Shown here: positions 11,035 to 21,700 of the stretch, one piece after another | Numbering within the stretch: the first letter of the stretch is position 1 | Layout: every line of letters begins with the position of its first letter | Assembly: GCA_030248295.1 (NCBI GenBank) | Contig: JASANH010001455.1 | Span: 558,001-622,000 of the forward strand | DNA: 64,000 bases | DNA from: Mesodorylaimus sp. YZB2_4 | Taxonomy: Eukaryota > Nematoda > Enoplea > Dorylaimida > Dorylaimidae | Direction of reading: 5' to 3' | Translations under genes and position numbers: made by a program | Notes under the pieces: generated by a model | Databases searched by the model: none | Told to the model about the DNA's origin: nothing | The model's input: only the letters and a program-made list of their open reading frames with translations

Positions 11035-14000
11035 GAAGGGTCTGAATTGGCGAATCGAGTACCTTGCACACCTACTGCGTTTAGGCACGAATGGAATCGT
11101 GGTGAAAGTTTTCGTGCTTGGAAAGGCCAGAGTATAATTGATGCCAAGATGCGAGGATATGATCCGCACAGGCGGCCTTACCCGCTCATATATCCCAATG
11201 GTACCATAGCACCCGTCATCGTGACCACCAGCATCGTTTTGAAGAGCATTGGGACAGTGAAAGAGCAGAATATGGTAAGTTCGGGGGGGGGGGGGGGACA
11301 ACCAAGATGTGTCAGATTTTGACTAATGGCTGGGTTCTACAAGGAAAAGTAACTTGCACTCTGTCATTCATACTGTCACTGTAGCAAAGAAGCCAGGGAA
11401 GCTACTGTTTCAAATACTGTAAGTTATTTGAGGAAAAAATCGAGCACAACACATTTTGAACTAAAGTTCTAAAAATATAGCATCTGATGATTTCACTTTG
11501 AAACATAAAAATTATTCTGAGCCTTTTTGAGGGGTGGATTAAAATGTACAACACATTTTGGAGCTTAATATCTGATGATATTGCTTTCAAACAGCGCAGA
11601 CACTCTTGCAGTGCAAGCTTGACTAAATGCTACATTTAAAACATCACAACACAACACAGTATCCATGGGCTGGATCATAGCAAATACTCTCATTTTGCAT
11701 TTTACCCCAAGAAAACTATTCGAGTATGCAAGTGGAAATTAAAATTTAAACAGATCCTGGGGGACTGGATGCATGTGGCGCATGACATTGCTGTAGTCAA
11801 AGCTGCATGCCCAGCAACAGCCTGTATACCCACGCTGACAGCACATGAATACCTGATTAGACCCATAAGAAAACATGTAAAAGCCTGTTTTTCTTGTGAG
11901 TCCTCCTATGACTCATAAGACATGCATAAGAGTTATGGGGTATGCCGGATACCTGAAGGTATGTCTACAAATTGTAACGACTCCTGACTCCTTCTCTGGC
12001 TAACTGCAAATCATTTATTAATCACTGGTTTATCAGAGAGCCAGTTTTTGTATTTTTTACTGTTGGTCCATATTCAATTTTCCCATTCATTTTGTTTAAT
12101 AATCCCACTGGCATTATTTGAGTATTTATGGTATGAAAGAGAGAGCATGCAAAAGTGCGTCGCAAGGAGGATGGTTAGATGAAAGGGGAGGGGATGGGTG
12201 ACTCACGAACAGGTCTCAGTGTCAGCTAATAGCACCAGTAGGTTTCATAGCCTGAGCAGTCTGCTTTATTCCATATCTTTGTCAAACAGGAAGCAGACTC
12301 TCAGTGGCTTCGTGCCGATGCCTACTGATTGTACAGACCATTTCAAAAATATCGAACATTTGAATTTCCCGCTGGAAGCCGCTTATGACAGTTTTACATG
12401 GATGAAAAGTTTCTCACTTCAAAACGTGTGCGTCTTTTTTTGAAAAAGCTTTTAAATAGAATAGCATCAACTTCTGGTCATTTTTTGAAAAGGAAATCAA
12501 TAAAGGCCATAAATCTTGAAAACAGCCAGCAGAATGTTTCTGTCGATACATCTATCGCACAGGCTTTACAGTGAGGGACTTTTCATCTACTTAAAATTGT
12601 CATAAGCAGCTTAAAGCGGGAAATTTTAAATTTTACAACGTACGAAGCCTGTGAAGTGGTCTATAGAGTATCACCTTATCTATGTTGTGCACAAAGCACA
12701 TTTTCGGTCATGTTTTGCCCTCTGCCCCAACCCTGTCACTCTCACTTACTCTCTATGACTGACTGAACCATTTATCAGCTGTTCAAAATCTTGAATAAAA
12801 CTGTACTGCCGCTCTAACGAAGCCTGACCTAAAGTGTGACAAGCTAGCTAATATTTTCTTCAGGGAATCTTACAGTGCCGGTCAAAATAATACGCCACCC
12901 CCTAGTTTTTTGCATTTAGAGTTGTAAAAGTTCACGGCCTGCTCCTAGGCGAATCCCGCTCTGATAGAATATCCCAGGACCACATCTAAACTGAGTGAGC
13001 TGAAAAATTTTATCAGCAATCATTTCTAATGGAGTCAGTAGCCAAAATGCCAAATTTTGCGAGACATGCACTTTTTTACCTTTTTTTCAGCGCGCCAAAA
13101 ACGCCATGTTTTTAGGAATTCAAAGCGCAATTTCGTTTTCAACAAGAATGGTTCGACGAGCGACTACGATTCGACAATCACTCATTTCGCGAGCTGGAGT
13201 ATATCCACTTGGCGGCCGATCCTTCGCAGCGAATTTGGATTCCAGATACATTTTTCCAAAATGAAAAAGAAGGCTCTTTACATTTGGTCGATCAAGAAAA
13301 TTATTTTATTAAAATTAGAGCAGATGGAAAGATCATTTATAATCGAAGGTAAAATTTAAGTAGATAAGACATTGAGCACATGAGCAGTTAGGGGATCGAA
13401 CATGCGCCATTGGGATTAGATTCAGGGGCGCGGGTTCGATTCCCTCTGAAACCACATGTTTTTGATTAGTATTACAGTCAACTCCGCTTAATTGCATAGC
13501 CTCTGCACCAAAATTTTACATGCAATTAACCGGTTTATTCCTTTAACCGAAACATCGGATATTTGCATAATATGCATATATGGATGAGTGGCTAGCTTGG
13601 TTTGCTCAAGCACATTATGCTAAATTCAGTATTTTCGCAAAAACTCTCAATGACCATTGTTCCAACAAGCTTTGCTTATTGCCAATGATCCGACTGACTT
13701 GGGATTGGGATATTCCAAACTGTTTCGCGATTTCAGCTTGACTCAATGGTTGTTCAGACTTATCAATAATCTCAATTTTTTTCTTTCAAGCTTAAATCCT
13801 TGCGTTTTTTTGAACTATGAATTCGACTGGTCGATGCTGCAATGGCAAACGTAAAGATCGACCTTCCAGAAAAGAGCTGGAATAGACTATGAATGTTGCC
13901 ACTAAATGACGGCGTCGATTTTCTAATCTAATCTAATCTGAGACTGGAATCGTAGGGAACTGAGAAGCTCGTTATTCGAATATCCGATGGCGCAATGCAA

Positions 14001-17000
14001 TTATCCGATGGCAGAATGCATACGTAGCATATGCGTCGCTCTGTTAAAGGCTATGCGTTTATCCGATTTATGCATTTATCCGATATTCAATTATGCGAAG
14101 ATTTTTAACATAACCGGTATAGGAAAAGAATCGGGACTTAAAAATTTTATGCAATAAAGCGATTTATGCGATTATCCGATGCAATTAAGTGGAGTCGACT
14201 GTATAATAATTACGACACATTTATTTTTTCACACCATCTGTCCCCGCTGCCCGTGGACTTACATCCTTGAATAATGGTGAATAAGGTGCGCAGAATTTGA
14301 AACTGATGGATGACCAAAACAAAATGCAAGCGCTGCTGGAACCTATGCGTGCTTGAGATACTGACATGTCACTCCTTGTGACCTCGCACCGGGAATAGAG
14401 TTGAAGACGTGCACCAGGGGTCGCCAATGGTAACTGCAGATCTTCTCAATTTCAGGTTGAGCATGACATTCTCGTGCATTATGAACCTACTCAAGTATCC
14501 CATGGACAAACAAACATGCTTTATTGATTTTGCTAGCTGTAAGTCAATCCAGACGTCTAGGCTTCAAAAAATGAGCCCTGGGTGGGAGTCGAACCTGGGA
14601 TAACTGGTCTGGTATGGCCCTGTGTACACTGTACTGTACCATTAGCCTCGGCAGTTGGATATGTGCAAGCTTAATCGCAGCCAATTCGAACAAAGCTGAT
14701 GCCTGTAGGGGCGAATCCTGTCCCTGGCTTCCCAGGTGTCCATGTTCGACTCCCACTAAGCCCAAATTTTCTGATGTGCCCCAATTTGTAATCCTTCGCT
14801 TCTATATTGATGTTCTGTGCTAATCAAAAATGCATTACAGCGCGTTATCACCTAGGGGCATTAGGTCGATCTGTTTTATGCACAACCCACAAGTAGTCAA
14901 GGGTAATCAAACCCTCCCTCATGCAGCAGTAAAATGTGGCAGACATACGTAGACAAGCAGCAACCCACTCGGCTGACCCTATCAGATAGCTCAGCGGCGC
15001 GAGTTCGATTCCCTCTCAGCCCAAATGTTTTTGATCGCATTATAGCACATTTACTGTTTCACCACCATCTGTCCCCAGTGCCAGTGGACTTGCACCCTTG
15101 AATAATAGTGAATAAGGTGCACAGAACTTCCTGCACCCACCTGGTTGTTGCATTGTTCCATACGCTCTGGATTTCAGATGCCTATACGACGGACGACATC
15201 AAATATGAATGGGATATTGAACCAATCGATTTTCGTCCAGGCGCTACAAGTGCACTGCCCAATTTCTACATTACTGAACAGAGGAATGCATCGTGTACTA
15301 GTGTCACGAACACAGGTAATATGCCACCGTGCACATCTAGACTGGTGGAATCTACAGTATCTGAAACTGTATTTTACAAACCAGCGGCAAAACCTTAAAT
15401 GGGATTAGCGTCTGGAATAGATACATATCATAGTGCAGCTAGAGGAGACTCATGACTAAAAGTGTAAAAGTAAGTTTCAGGTAGGAAGTGAGACAATAAT
15501 TAAAGGAACCGACCATGAGAGAAAGAAGCGCGCTCAAGTGAATATTTCTATGACTTAGGGACGTACAGCTGTTTGCGAGTGGTCATCAAACTACGACGCG
15601 TCTTCTCATTCTTCCTACTCCAGCTGTACATCCCGTCCAGCATGCTGGTGGCCGTCTCCTGGGTGTCCTACTGGATCGATTGGAGAGCCACGGCCGGACG
15701 AGTGCCACTGGCAATAGTCACCTTGCTGACTATGATCACACAAAGTCATGGTGAGGTGATGAGTGCAGGCTAAATAGTCGTACGTTGGAGAAGGTATCGC
15801 GGTGGGTGGATGGACTCAAGAACAGTCCAGGCAGGCCTCCTGGTCGTAGGAGCCAGGGGCTTGAACCCAACAAGTTTCACGCCAAGCATCCTCATATGGG
15901 GAAGGAATTGATCGACCATTAGCATCCATACTCGTTGTGTTCGGGCCCTGAGGCACCCGACCCAAAGCTATTACAGTCCAGGTTATACTGTATGACCACT
16001 GTGATCTGTGATATTCAGAATCGATACTCTGATTTCAGTGATCAATCAAAATTTGCCACCCGTTTCGTACACGAAGGCCATTGATGTATGGATTGGCGCG
16101 TGCGTCATGTTCATATTTGGCTCCTTAGTCGAGTAAGCAACGACCAATCCAATCTGATCAACTCAGCCAGGCATGCCTTTTCCAGGTACGCCTTCGTCAA
16201 TTACACGGGAATAAGGGAGCAGAGGAGGAGGGCGTCGGTGTCCGTCGGCCCCAGCGGGTCATCGACGGGTGCTCGACTGGGAGAGTCGATGTGGGAGATG
16301 TTCATGGGACGCGATAAGGCGCTGAAACGGAAACGAATTGGTGACAATCTCTTCCATGCTGATCCTTTGATGACACAGATCGATGCATCTCAGGAGAGAA
16401 TGGTAAGCTGTCATATGGGGCCCGATTTTTCAGAGCGTTATCGATTTGATCAGAATCAGAGTTTTATCGATTTGATCAGGATCAGAGCGTTATCGATTTG
16501 ATCAGGATCAGAGCGTTATCGATTTGATCAGGATCAGAGCGTTATCGATTTGATCAGGATCAGAGCGTTATCGATTTGATCAGGATCAGAGCGTTATCGA
16601 TTTGATCAGGATCAGAGCGTTATCGATTTGATCAGGATCAGAGCGTTATCGATTTGATCAGGATCAGAGCGTTATCGATTTGATCAGGATCAGAGCGTTA
16701 TCGATTTGATCAGGATCAGAGCGTTATCGATTTGATCAGGATCAGAGCGTTATCGATTTGATCAGGATAAGAGCGTTATCGATTTGATCAGCATGCTGAC
16801 TGTGTCCTCTATCAGGCCTTACTTCGTCATCGACCAGGCAATCAGAGGGCGAGTCGTCGCCTGTACTATCACAATGGCATGGACATCAAGGAGGAGTCGT
16901 TCGAAAACTTGTCATCGCTTCGAAGACGTCACTTATCCTCCTCCATCGATGAAGCTGAGCCATATTGCCTCAGCGACATGGCCGTCCATTTTGAGGATAT

Positions 17001-17184
17001 ATCAGCTAATTTGGATTGGATTCGATTGAGGACGCGGAGAAAAGTTGAGTTGATGCAGTGGTGCAGGATATTCAAACAGAGGAGTCGGGCCGAACGCATC
17101 GATTTCGTCTCGAGAATGCTTTTCCCTGGCATGTTTGCTGCCTTCAATGTGGTCTACTGGGTTGTTTATTTTAAAATAGAATAG
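11035..17184 (+). CDS. Cys-loop ligand-gated chloride-channel-like subunit 1 (GluCl-like)
   Basis: Eight exons are readable: 11035-11274, 13116-13348, 14456-14538, 15178-15315, 15559-15750, 16039-16132, 16186-16402 and 16816-17184 (TAG). They join in frame to about 520 residues. Features in order: the [12 protein letters not shown] strand; a Cys-loop with 13 residues between cysteines (CIMN...YPMDKQTC); the second disulfide typical of glutamate/glycine-gated channels ([12 protein letters not shown]); M1 ([16 protein letters not shown]); M2; [13 protein letters not shown] and M3; a basic M3-M4 loop; and M4 with the terminal VVYWVVYF. Such subunits form pentameric anion channels in nerve and muscle membranes. 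The 5' exon with a signal peptide was not found, and the start at 11035 is only an acceptor-based estimate. The M1-M2 region is unusual (see findings). Intron 1 carries a MITE, intron 2 a pogo remnant and the last intron a 26-bp minisatellite. Confidence 0.85.
12332..12668. mobile_element. Foldback MITE family 1, long copy
   Basis: Same terminal arms as 9815-10012 (GACCATTTCA, TTTGAATTTCCCGCTGGAAG, GCCGCTTATGACAG; right arm TGTCATAAGCAGC, AAAGCGGGAAATTT, GTGGTCTAT), with a longer non-coding centre. It lies in intron 1 of the first channel gene. Confidence 0.75.
13475..14201 (-). mobile_element. Pogo/Tigger-type DNA transposon remnant
   Basis: The element starts CAGTCAACTCCGCTTAATTG and ends with the matching inverted repeat (CAATTAAGTGGAGTCGACTG), 727 bp in all, flanked by TA on both sides (13473-13474 and 14202-14203). 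Minus-strand codons at about 13650-13790 spell a helix-turn-helix of the pogo/CENP-B N-terminal type, with the blocks [12 protein letters not shown] and QVSRIIGNK. An A-run near 13785 shifts the frame and no DDE catalytic domain is left. It sits antisense in intron 2 of the first channel gene. Confidence 0.85.
14221..14300. repeat. 80-bp repeat, copy at 15055-15130
   Basis: The stretch CACCATCTGTCCCC...GTGGACTT.CA.CCTTGAATAAT.GTGAATAAGGTGC.CAGAA occurs here and again at 15055-15130, next to tRNA-like GGTTCGATTCCCTCT tails (13430 and 15005). The pogo remnant appears to have landed inside the first copy, splitting its tRNA-like tail (ending about 13470) from its continuation at about 14205. Confidence 0.6.
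16432..16795. repeat. 26-bp minisatellite, 14 copies
   Basis: Fourteen head-to-tail copies of a 26-bp unit (AGAGCGTTATCGATTTGATC + AGGATC), almost without substitutions. It fills about 88% of the last intron (16403-16815) of the first channel gene. Every unit ends in a TTGATCAG-type sequence close in form to the real acceptor CTCTATCAG at 16815. Confidence 0.95.
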
Positions 17185-18713
17185 GTTTTGCCAATGATTA
17201 GCTTTGATTTTTTGTGAATCCAAACCAAGTGGCCATTAGTTAATTTGACGGGAAAATAAAAAAAATGGAATTTATATGAGCACAGTATAAAACTATTGCA
17301 TATTTTGGTTTTGAATATGTGATTTTTATTGTCATTTGTTTCACAAATTTTTGAAGCAACTTGATTTTTTCTCAGCCTTTAAATCTGAATTAATCAATCG
17401 ATATTTTCTCATTTTGTCTCAAAAAATTTGCCATTTCATATGTTTTGATTTATCGGTTAATAAGTAGTACCAGGTTCCGCGAATTTCTTGACCCTCGCCG
17501 TGGTGTACTAACTGGTCAGTACGCTCAACGTGAATCTGAGAGGCCACGGGTTCGGATCTCGGCGGGACGCTTGGCAAAGCAAATCGTTGTCAGGGGCGGT
17601 GACCCAAGCACGGTGTTTCGTCACGCCCCGTGGTGTATCGGTAGCACGCTCGACACGTAATGGGGCGGCGGCCTTTTTTTATTTAACATAAATTGATCAT
17701 TGAAAACAAAAATTTTTCCCAAAAAGATCTTACGATCAGGCTGATTGCGAGTGGGTAGACTAGTACAAAAACAAAATAGGAATCCATGTTGAGAAAAATA
17801 TTCCCATTATAAATGTGCCTGCGCCTGGGCATGACGGGTGTCAAGTGCATGCACATATTTTTAGGGACGAGAGAGGGCAAACAACTGGTGCAGGTGGCAA
17901 AACGGGTGTTAGGGAGGGGTGCCAAGAACATGCGCAAAGGATTCTAGTTAGCTTTTTTGTGTTATTCGTGCGATGGGTTCGAATAAAATTTAGATGTCTC
18001 TCTGAAGTCAAGGTAGCCATGATATTTTCGTGTGTCCTATTATTCTATAAAGTGCATTTGCACGCCAGCAATGTCAGGTGAGAGCAAACATTGCTATGCT
18101 CGAAATGACTCTTTTTTTGTCTAGAAACTATGAGTGAGGTAGTCTGGGCGCATAAATACTCGTTTATGACCTCGTAAGCTACAGGGTCTCAAAGTGGTTC
18201 AACCCTGGCCCGAGGGAGGCGAGTCAAGTGAGGTGCTTGTACTGTAGGGTTTAAGGTACTGTACTTCACTGTGTTTCCTGTGGAAGAGCACATAATCTCC
18301 ATAGTAAAATGCAGTCCCTAAAAGAGGCACTCATGTTTGTGTTGTGCTGGTGTAGCCTCCTAATCAGATTTCACTTGCGTCCCATGGGTTGGACCCTTTA
18401 AAATCCTGTACAGCCCATAGTGTGTTGTGCATCTCTGTTGCAAAGAGAAGTCCTACAGTAAAGTCAACCGACGGTTGGCGCAGTGGGGGTGTCTTCCAGA
18501 ACGTGCCTATCAATGGTTCCCTGCTGCACGTACTGGTGCATGTGTGAGAGTCAGGTAATCACCACCCCATTCTTTTTTGCTGTAAGGTAGTAGGATCCTG
18601 ACAATGAGTCAGGCCACCAGCGAGGCTTCAGCAAAATTAAGGAGCCACCGAGGCAAGTGTTGACCCTTGCTCGTCCACCAGCATACCCGCACTTCACACA
18701 GACTCATTTTTAG
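17185..18713. other. Intergenic region between the two channel genes
   Basis: AT-rich 3' flank to about 17460, then two tRNA-like segments (17490-17565 and 17625-17665). The first has a possible 7-bp acceptor stem, a D-arm GTAC/GTAC and a box-B-like GGTTCGGATC, but a poor anticodon arm. The start exon of the second channel gene must lie here or be unrecognised. Confidence 0.45.
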
Positions 18714-21700
18714 GAGCTCGTTTGACCCAGTGTCCTATCGAGCATGGCGCGAGCAAACTGTAATTCGGTCTATTCTATCCCAAACGAACTTATTCCTTCG
18801 TCCAGCACCCAAAGGATTCCACGAAAACTTGCAAGCTGGCCCCCCTCCACCAGTCCTTATTACAACTAGTCTGCATTTAGAAAGTGTCAGTACTGTCAAG
18901 GAACAGAATATGGTAAGTTTGAATGAAGGTATGCATTGGTCTGGAGATCCAAGGTTAAAGGCTCCCTTCTGAGGTCGTAGCACTTAATGTGGGATGGGTA
19001 TCTACAATGCCGGTACAGGTCTGCACAAGGCCAATTTTTTTCTGATCATCCACAGGCCACTGATCAGCATCCCAGCTGAACCTGGTATGTCCTTTATGGC
19101 TCCCACAACTGTCAGTCATGTGTGATACCAGTCGAATTCTCTCACAGGTAATAGGTTCCAGGAATTCAAAGCCCAGTTTCGGTTCCAGCAAGAATGGACA
19201 GACCCGAGGATGAGTTTTGAACGGGCGACCCTGTATTACGTCCGTTTCGCGAAAGATCAAATGGATTCGGTGTGGATTCCAGATACATTCTTCCAGAACG
19301 AGAAAGATGGGCACTACCACATGGAAGACCAACCAAACTTTTCCTTTTTGGTCAATAGGAATGGAAGTATAGTGTACAACAGAAGGTAAGAGAGCCATCG
19401 TCAGCAGATGACCAAGCGATGGTGTATTCCACCAGCAGCCTTATCATGAATGATAAAGGACCAGTGAGTGATAAGGGATTAGTAGCTTGCCTGTAAGTTA
19501 CTAATTTCTTATCAGCCAATGGTAAATCGTCACTAATCTTGCGAATGATTGATAAATTACCGCAGCGATCTTATCGATTCTTCATGAAGCATTAGGTATT
19601 TATCACAAATTCCTCATGATAATGAAAATGATAACGATGATATGATTTGACCCTCGTTAGGATAAATCAGCCTACTGTATATCAGTACATATCACCTGCC
19701 AGTAAATATACCTGGCACCAATCGATCACTGGCCGTCTTATTACCATTTCATCAATAAAGATCTGACCAACTTTTTGTTTGCGTGAACTGTCCTACCCAA
19801 CGCTTATACTTGAGTGTATCAGCGCATACTTCAGCAGCTGATTAATTATCACCCCTCCTTTCAGGTTGACGATGATATTTTCATGCGTAATGAATTTCCT
19901 AAAATATCCGATGGACACGCAGAAATGTGAAATCGATTTTGCTAGCTGTAAGACTGCTTTTCTAACACCGTATCAGCCTATACGTATCCAGAAATTGCCG
20001 AAAATCGAGGCCTACCCATTTCCTTTAATGAGGGCACATAAAGGACACATTTTTAATAAGCTTACCGTCTGATATGTGAACTGCAGGACGGTCAGCAACC
20101 TATTATCACTCTTCCGAGTTGTGAATGCTACATTTTCCCTGAGGAAGTCAAAGTTTAGGCTAAAAGTGTAAATCTGCTGCATTGACTCTAGTGATAAGTT
20201 ATCAGTGATAACTGATTATAGACGCGTATACGACATCGGACATAGTCTACGTTTGGAAGGACATGCCGCTGACTATGCACGACAAGGCGAGGAGCATGCT
20301 GCCCAACTTTATCATAAGCTCATTCAAGAATGGCACGTGCACCAGCATCACCAACACAGGTACAGCATATGAGGCAATACTATGTATTGTACTGCGAAAA
20401 ATCGACATAAGTGACCTTTTATGTTTCAGGAGAATACAGCTGCCTGAAAATCATTCTGCACCTGCAAAGAGACTTTTCATTCTTCCTCGTGCAAGCCTAT
20501 TTGCCGTCGACTACCTTGGTCACAGTGGCCTGGCTGTCCTATTGGATCGACTGGCAGGCCACGGCAGCACGATTCCCGCTGGTCTTGTTCACCCTGCTCA
20601 CAATGATAACACAGAATCATGGTAAGCGGGGGACAGCGTTGGTGATAAGGTATGGGATGTGATATTGACTGCTTGAGCAAAGTAAGCCAGTCTACAGTAG
20701 GACAGGCATAAAAAGAAAATGGGATCATAATGCTTGTAAATGTATTGATAAGGATCATTAGGGTGATTAAGCGCATGCAATGGCAAAAATGGTAAGAATA
20801 CGATGATAAGACTCAATAAGAAAAATTCGATCCTTGGTGCGGGTCGTGGCTAAATGGGTTGAAGGCGTCTGCCTCTCACGCTTGGTGCGCACACAGAGGA
20901 CGGTTCGACTTCCACTTGGGTAAAAAATGATTGTCGACTTAGATACATTCCTTAGCCCTCGAGTCCGCGGTATAGTGCTTGGCTGGATAAGCTAATGACA
21001 TGATGCGGTGACAACTTCTTTATAGGATAGGACTAGATAGAATGGCAGACACATTGATCAGAGTTCGATGATCATGATTAACTAAAATTTGTCAGCAGGA
21101 TTCTTGATGAAATGAACAAAGAAAAACCATAAATGGCGACCCAAGAAATGATATTTCGCAACGCAATTTTGGTCTGATAAGCCGTAGTGATAAAATCTAA
21201 AAGGCACGTTGCTTAGAACCTCGCAAGCCAAGATGTTTTTCCTTCATCGCAAAAACAAAATTAAAATGGGAGGGGGTGCCATTTTCACAGTCACCTGCTG
21301 AGACATGTCTGCCAAGACATGGCATGCCAAGAAGTGATGATTGTCATATCCCTGTGACGTAGATAAGATGATAAAGATTTAGAATACGTCTTTGATGATT
21401 TCGAAAGTGACCCCTGATAAGCAGTGTGTTCTCAAGTTTTGTGTTCTCAAATAAGCAAGCACTGATCTGATAAGATACCATGACAGGCTGCCCTCACCTC
21501 AAGGATAGTGTCTCCCTGATAGTGAGTCAGAGATTGACCTTAGTAGGAAAGGAGCTAAGGCACGCCGAGCAATAGTTTTTTCGATTTTCTTGGCCGAAGC
21601 TCGTTTTGCTTATAGCCAGCCAGCATAAAGCTCGGCTGTGCGGGGCAGCACACACAGCAGCTCCCCTCTGCATGCCTCCACTGGGAGCACCTACACGCGA

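Noticed and set aside
11283-11298. G-run beside the exon 1 donor of channel gene 1 as a regulatory quadruplex
   Set aside because: Similar G or C runs occur at 50950, 61371, 62018 and 62571 in unrelated places; no evidence of function.
16432-16795. CRISPR-like array
   Set aside because: Units are contiguous with no spacers and lie inside a eukaryotic intron.
17490-17665. Functional tRNA genes
   Set aside because: The acceptor and D arms fit in part, but the anticodon arm has a mismatch and non-standard loop and the T arm does not close; treated as tRNA-like repeat sequence.
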